Source of the DNA: Apiotrichum sp. Y4204
Taxonomy: Eukaryota; Basidiomycota; Tremellomycetes; Trichosporonales; Trichosporonaceae
Assembly: GCA_025531455.1 (NCBI GenBank)
Contig: JAMYHL010000009.1
Coordinates: 248,001-312,000, forward strand
Direction of reading: 5' to 3'
DNA: 64,000 nucleotides
The translations under genes and the position numbers were made by a program. The notes under the pieces were generated by a model. That model was not told the origin of the DNA, did not search any database, and saw nothing but the letters and a program-made list of their open reading frames with translations. Of this stretch, positions 59,776 to 64,000 are shown piece after piece (within the stretch, counting starts at the first letter, position 1; each line of letters starts with the position of its first letter).

Positions 59776-61727
59776 ATGCCCCTCCTCCCCCGCTGGTCCA
59801 GTACGCCGCGCGCGACGCCGCGCGTCCTCGTGGGCGTGCTCGCCGCCGCCGTCCTCGTCGTGCTGCTCTACTCGCAGCGTCCATCAGTCGATCATGGCCA
59901 ACTTGACATGCAGCTCGACACGGATGCCGTGGATTTCCCACCGGTCCCCGTACCCACCGCGCTTACGCTCCGGCCCGGACAGGTCCTCGCGCGCGTCCCC
60001 GTCGTCGGCGAAGTGGATGGCACTGGGCTCCGGCAGTTTGATCTCGGCGAAAAGGCCGAGGCACGTTATCACATTGTTGGGAGTGCGGAGCGCGGAGAAG
60101 ATAAGCTGTGAGTGTTGGAGCGGGCGGAGGAGCGTGAGAGCTGCGCCCTGCGCCCTGCGAGGCCGCAGTGTTGTGTCCCGCGCCTAGCGATCGTGTCGTC
60201 GTCGGGACAGCTCGGCACGTGTGTCGTGCACTGCCTGTTTGTCGCTACTTTCGCAAACGGTTGTCACTGTGAAATCTGCACTGCACATGCGCTTCGTGCA
60301 CCGCCAGCGCAAGACCCAGTGAATGCTTCTTCAGAAGCACAAACACCATGTGGAGTGGTGGTTGCTCTTTTGTGCGCGATTGCGACTTGCGGCGGATTAC
60401 ACACACACATCCTTTGCGCCCCCTTTTTCCCTGCCTTTCTGGCGCGCTTCTGCGATCGCCGTCGACGTTCTGGCGGCCTGGCGGCGCAGATCCACACGTG
60501 CCTGGCTTGTCTGGCATGCGCACAAGCCGCGGATCGAGAAGACTGAGCATGAGCAGATCAAGGGGAATCGCGGGGCGCGCGTGGGCCTGTGCGCGTGGCT
60601 CTTGGACGAAACTCGTCGAACTTTTCTGACATTGCAGCTTCTTCGGCCGCCTAAAGGACTTTATCGACGAATCGATTCCTCCCTCGCTGAAGCGGGTTAT
60701 GCACGAGGCGCTTTCGCACCACCTTCCGCCAAAGCTGCACCCGCGGAAACGCCCCTCGAGTCCGCAGGCGCCGCTCGTCTCCTTCCGCCACATCTTCCAG
60801 ACGGCCCGCGAGGACAACAGCGAGTGGACGCAGATGTGGGCGGAGATGAACAAGCCCGAGGGCTGGATTCTGGATTTCTACGACGACGCCCGCTCGGAAC
60901 AGTGGGTCAGCCAGACGTTTGCCGAGCCTGAGGAAGGACGCCATATCCGCTGGGCGTACAATGCCATGCAGCGCGGCGTCCTCAAGGCCGACTTTTTGCG
61001 CTACCTCCTCCCGCTTGTCAAGGGCGGCGTCTACACTGACATTGATACCATCCCGAAACGCCCGATCAACGAGTGGGGCACGATCGAGCCCCAGTACTAC
61101 GACATCAGCGCGACCGACGGCTACTCGTGGCCACAGCAGGTCGAGGACCTGCCGTCGGTGATTGTCGGCGTCGACATTGACGTGCACGAACGCGAGGACT
61201 GGGACAACCCCGTCGACTCGTGGGAGCAGCCTCTCGGTATCTGCCAATGGGCGCTCGCATCTGTTCCCCACCACCCCATCATGCTCGAGATTGTGCGTCG
61301 CGTCGTCAACAACACGCGGCACGTCGACGACTCGGGGGAGCCCCTCAAAGTGCTCCACTGGACCGGGCCGCCGGCATTCACCGACTCGGTGCTGAGGTGA
61401 GTACAGGATGGGTGTGAAGGCCAGCTGCAATTTTCGCACAGTCAGCCGCCCCAGTTGCTCCATCCTATTCCCCCGCTCACCCCAGCTACCTCCTTGCGCG
61501 CTACAACGTCCCGTGGCAGCACCTGCGCGGTATCCGTCGCCCATTGCGTATCGGCGAGGTCATGGTGCTGCCCATCACGGCCTTTTCCCCGGGCGGCGAG
61601 AAGGACTTTGGCGCTGAGCCTTCAGAGTCGGAGCAGTGTGCGCTCGTCCATACCTGTGAGTATCAAGCAGATAGAACAGACACTGACGCTTGCAGTCAAG
61701 GGCAGCTGGAAGTCTGACGGGGCATGA
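59776..61727 (+). CDS. GT32 glycosyltransferase, Och1-like alpha-1,6-mannosyltransferase family
   Basis: Golgi type II membrane enzyme that extends N-glycans or related glycolipids using a nucleotide sugar. Exons 59776-60107, 60638-61396, 61486-61655 and 61696-61727 sum to 1293 nt and 430 aa. The N-terminus has a short cytosolic tail then one membrane anchor (VLVGVLAAAVLVVLLYS, residues about 18-34), and a luminal stem. The catalytic domain carries HIFQTAREDN, then HIRWAYNAMQRGVLKADFLR, then the DxD motif Asp245-Ile-Asp247 in KGGVYTDIDTIPKRPI that binds the metal and sugar nucleotide. WALASVPHHPIMLEIVRRV and LHWTGPPAFTDSVL are also typical of Och1/Hoc1 relatives. The exact acceptor is not readable. 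Intron 1 is 530 nt. The ATG at 59776 is preferred to an in-frame one at 59377 because it puts the anchor near the start. Confidence 0.9.
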
Positions 61728-62009
61728 CGGAGAATGAGGTGATTTGATATGCGTGCTTTTGTGCACTCTGATTGAGCCGCCGTATCCTTGGATTCGTGAT
61801 CTCTCTTGCATGACCATTTCCGCTAGTATAGACCTCCGCCTGCGCATAGTGTATCTTTACCCATCATAGACTGTCTGATGTATTGCGTGTGGAATAGAGG
61901 TCAGCGACGATGGCGGCGTGGGGTTCCCCGTTCGGCAGAACAGTCAGTTTGGGCGTGACTGGTCAGGAATACTACGTCCGAAGGTCATACCATACATCAT
62001 TAGTCTAAG
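61728..62009. other. Convergent intergenic region, GT32 / Acl4-like
   Basis: 282 bp between converging stop codons holds both 3' regions. No gene is visible. Confidence 0.6.
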
Positions 62010-63339
62010 TTACGCCATCTGCACATCGCCATCCTCGGCATCTTCCTCGCCCTCGCCCTCCTCCTGCGGCGGAGGCTGCACGCCGCGCGCATGCAGCCCA
62101 TCGAGCAGTTCCTTGAGGTGCGCGCCGATCCCCTCGTCGGGGTAATCCTGCTCGGCAAACAGCTTGGCGCTCTCAAGGAGACACCGCAGCGACTCTGAAA
62201 AGCACTCGTCGGCGGACAGCGGCTCATCCTCGCCATCCTCGTCGTCGCCTGTCCGTTTCTCTGCCGCCGCCGCGCGCTCCCGCTCCAAGATCCCCGGGTC
62301 GGCAAGCACCGCCTCGGCGCGCAGATGCCACGCCCAGCCCTCGAGGTACGCGGCCTCCACCTCGAGGCTGTCCTCCTCGCGCACGGTCGAGAGCACGTCC
62401 AGTGCCTCCATGTGCAGCCCGTGCTCGAGCAGCAGGCGCGCAAACGTCAGTCGCGCCGGAACGCCCGGAAGCAGCGGGTCAACTGAAGCATTAGCAGAGA
62501 ACACCCAAAGGCAACATACATGGATCTCGGCCCTCGAGGTCGGCATACACCTTGAGGACGACGGCGCGCGCCTCGTCAAACTTGGACTGACTCGTGCGAA
62601 TCGACGCGAGGGCCATGAGCGCCTCGTGGTCGTCCGGCGCGAGCGCGAGCGCACGCGCAATCAGCGCATCACAGTTCTCCGACGCCGCCTCCTCAAAGCT
62701 AATGTCAGCGGGACAGCTAGCGATAATAATGGGAAATGAAAAACATCTTGTACGCACCATAGGTCACTCATCCAGATCTCGACCATGGCCACGAGGCCCG
62801 TCACCGCCATCTTGGTGTACTCGTCGATATCGTCGCCCGGCGTGCGCTTGCCCTTGCCCTTGCCGAGCTCGTTCTCAATCATCGCCGTCGCGGTAGAGTA
62901 GTACCCCAGTGCCTCGTGCGGCGTCTCGGCCGTCTGCGCGAGGTACATGTACGGCGAGGGCGTGCTCGGCGGCCCAGCGTGGGGCGGGAAGAGGCGGAGG
63001 AGGTGCTGGAATTAATAAACACAGCTCAATTTATCTTTCAAGGAGATCTCATCACTCACCTCCCGCCCCTTGTCGGCATCTCCGCCCTCCAGCTCCGCAA
63101 CGCCCGCAAGCTCCCGTGCCTCGAGGTTCTCCGGCTCGAGCTCTAGCGCGCGCTCGAGAAACTTGACAGCGAGCTCGAAATTCGACTGCGCGAGCAGGAC
63201 ATGCGCCTTTTCTGCAGTGTAAGTACCCTCAGAGGTGCCGCTACGCACCAATGATCCCCGCGACGTCGGTCGTGAGCGCCGGCTCTGCTGCGGCGGGCGC
63301 GCGCGGGCGCGCCTTGTTTCCCTTTTTTGAGCGCGCCAT
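62010..63339 (-). CDS. ACL4: TPR-repeat assembly chaperone of ribosomal protein L4 (Acl4-like)
   Basis: Exons 63249-63339, 63060-63211, 62758-63005, 62520-62698 and 62010-62482 sum to 1143 nt and 380 aa, close to yeast Acl4. The protein is a tetratricopeptide solenoid. Repeats are visible at EKAHVLLAQSNFELAVKFLE / RALELEPENLEARELAGVAE, at CDALIARALALAPDDHEALM / ALASIRTSQSKFDEARAVVL, and at EVEAAYLEGWAWHLRAEAVL. The middle helix TKMAVTGLVAMVEIWMSDLC sits where this family has its E-x-W-M-S-D-L-C phrase. The C-terminus is acidic (EEGEGEEDAEDGDVQMA), a usual feature of chaperones that shield basic ribosomal proteins. The N-terminus is basic (MARSKKGNKARPRAP). In yeast the protein escorts newly made Rpl4 to the nucleus. 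All four introns are 37-59 nt. The symbol is by family resemblance. Confidence 0.87.
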
Positions 63340-64000
63340 GGTGAGATGGGGTGGTGGGGTTGACGGAGATGTTCTAAAACTGTGGAAACCTGATTTCTTG
63401 GAGACGTCAGTACCGAGTGCGCGATGAGCTTGAAAGTTGAATAATCACGTGATTTACCACGTGGGCTGGTGGCGAATTGAGAGTGGCAGTGGCGGAGTGG
63501 CGGCGATCATTGCCGGAATGTCAGATATCGGGTACTTCTCAAATGCTACCTTGAGATGGAAAAGCACTGCATTAGGTGCATGGCAGAGTAATTGGGCTTC
63601 AGAGGGGAGAATTATAAAAGAAAGTTTGGGTATGTATGAAATGTACAGTACAGTTAGGACTGCAAGCTGGTAAGGGGTACGACGACCAGAACGTGGAGCA
63701 AAACTCGAGAACAGATCCATAAGAAACCTGCAAGAAATTACAAGACTAGAGCCGCAAAGAGGACACCAGTGGTCAATCTCTCAAACCTTCAAATGAGAAG
63801 TATGCGCTCGGTACTCGACCGCGCAGTTCGTTTTGTATTCCCGGAAACCTGAACAAAAGGTATTCTGGTTTGCCACCCGGTTTGCCACTCGTACCAGACC
63901 AGTCCGTCTAAGAATCTCGACAAAAAACAAGTCACGTACTTGGGCCGGAACGGAGCCTGTCGGAAGAAGAGAGGATGAAGTGCCCTTCCCCCTTTTCTTC
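63340..64000. other. Upstream region of the Acl4-like gene to the window end
   Basis: 661 bp containing the Acl4-like promoter. It is less GC-rich than the genes, and no frame longer than about 90 codons is present. A self-complementary TCACGTGA/CACGTGG pair of E-box-like sites occurs at 63445-63465. The next gene is not reached. Confidence 0.55.

Overview
The window looks like nuclear DNA of a GC-rich basidiomycete yeast. It fits Tremellomycetes best, probably Trichosporonales; that is inferred from gene style and protein resemblance, not from a database search. Genes carry many very short GT-AG introns, mostly 30-60 nt, with CTAAC/CTGAC-like branch sites and GTGAGT/GTAAGT donors. The two tRNA genes found appear to carry introns. 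No organellar, viral, CRISPR or rRNA sequence was recognised.

Layout from left to right: the C-terminal half of a Tel1/ATM checkpoint kinase (+, cut by the window start); a tiny candidate secreted peptide (+); a Zn2Cys6 transcription factor (-); a gene-poor stretch of about 7.9 kb; V-ATPase subunit G (VMA10, -) divergent from a symplekin/Pta1 mRNA 3'-end processing factor (+); a two-finger C2H2 transcription factor with an Asn/Gln repeat (-); a Reg1-like protein phosphatase 1 regulatory subunit (-); a DUF1771-Smr protein (-); an MFS sugar transporter (-); a small coiled-coil protein (-); a second gene-poor stretch; a short-chain dehydrogenase (+); tRNA-Leu(CAA) (+); a secreted GH5 exo-beta-1,3-glucanase (+); bleomycin hydrolase (+); tRNA-Ile(AAU) (-) with a 3'-half tRNA relic beside it; an MDR-type enone/alcohol reductase (-); a beta-lactamase-fold hydrolase (-); a long disordered Pro- and Lys/Arg-rich protein (+); a GT32 Och1-like mannosyltransferase (+); and an Acl4-like TPR chaperone for ribosomal protein L4 (-).

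I built exon models by hand. For every spliced gene except the Pro-rich one, the junctions close the reading frame exactly, so the coding lengths are multiples of three. The genes are mostly unrelated housekeeping and regulatory functions, with no operon-like logic. Two thematic links can be suggested: carbon response (Reg1-like regulator, MFS sugar transporter) and the cell wall or secretory pathway (GH5 glucanase, GT32 mannosyltransferase). I see no clear new multi-gene system. The most unusual items are an ATG-only first exon followed by a 30-nt intron (VMA10), a 30-nt micro-exon (Smr gene), several outsized introns, a tRNA relic next to its presumed parent, and long gene-poor stretches with palindromes and hairpins.
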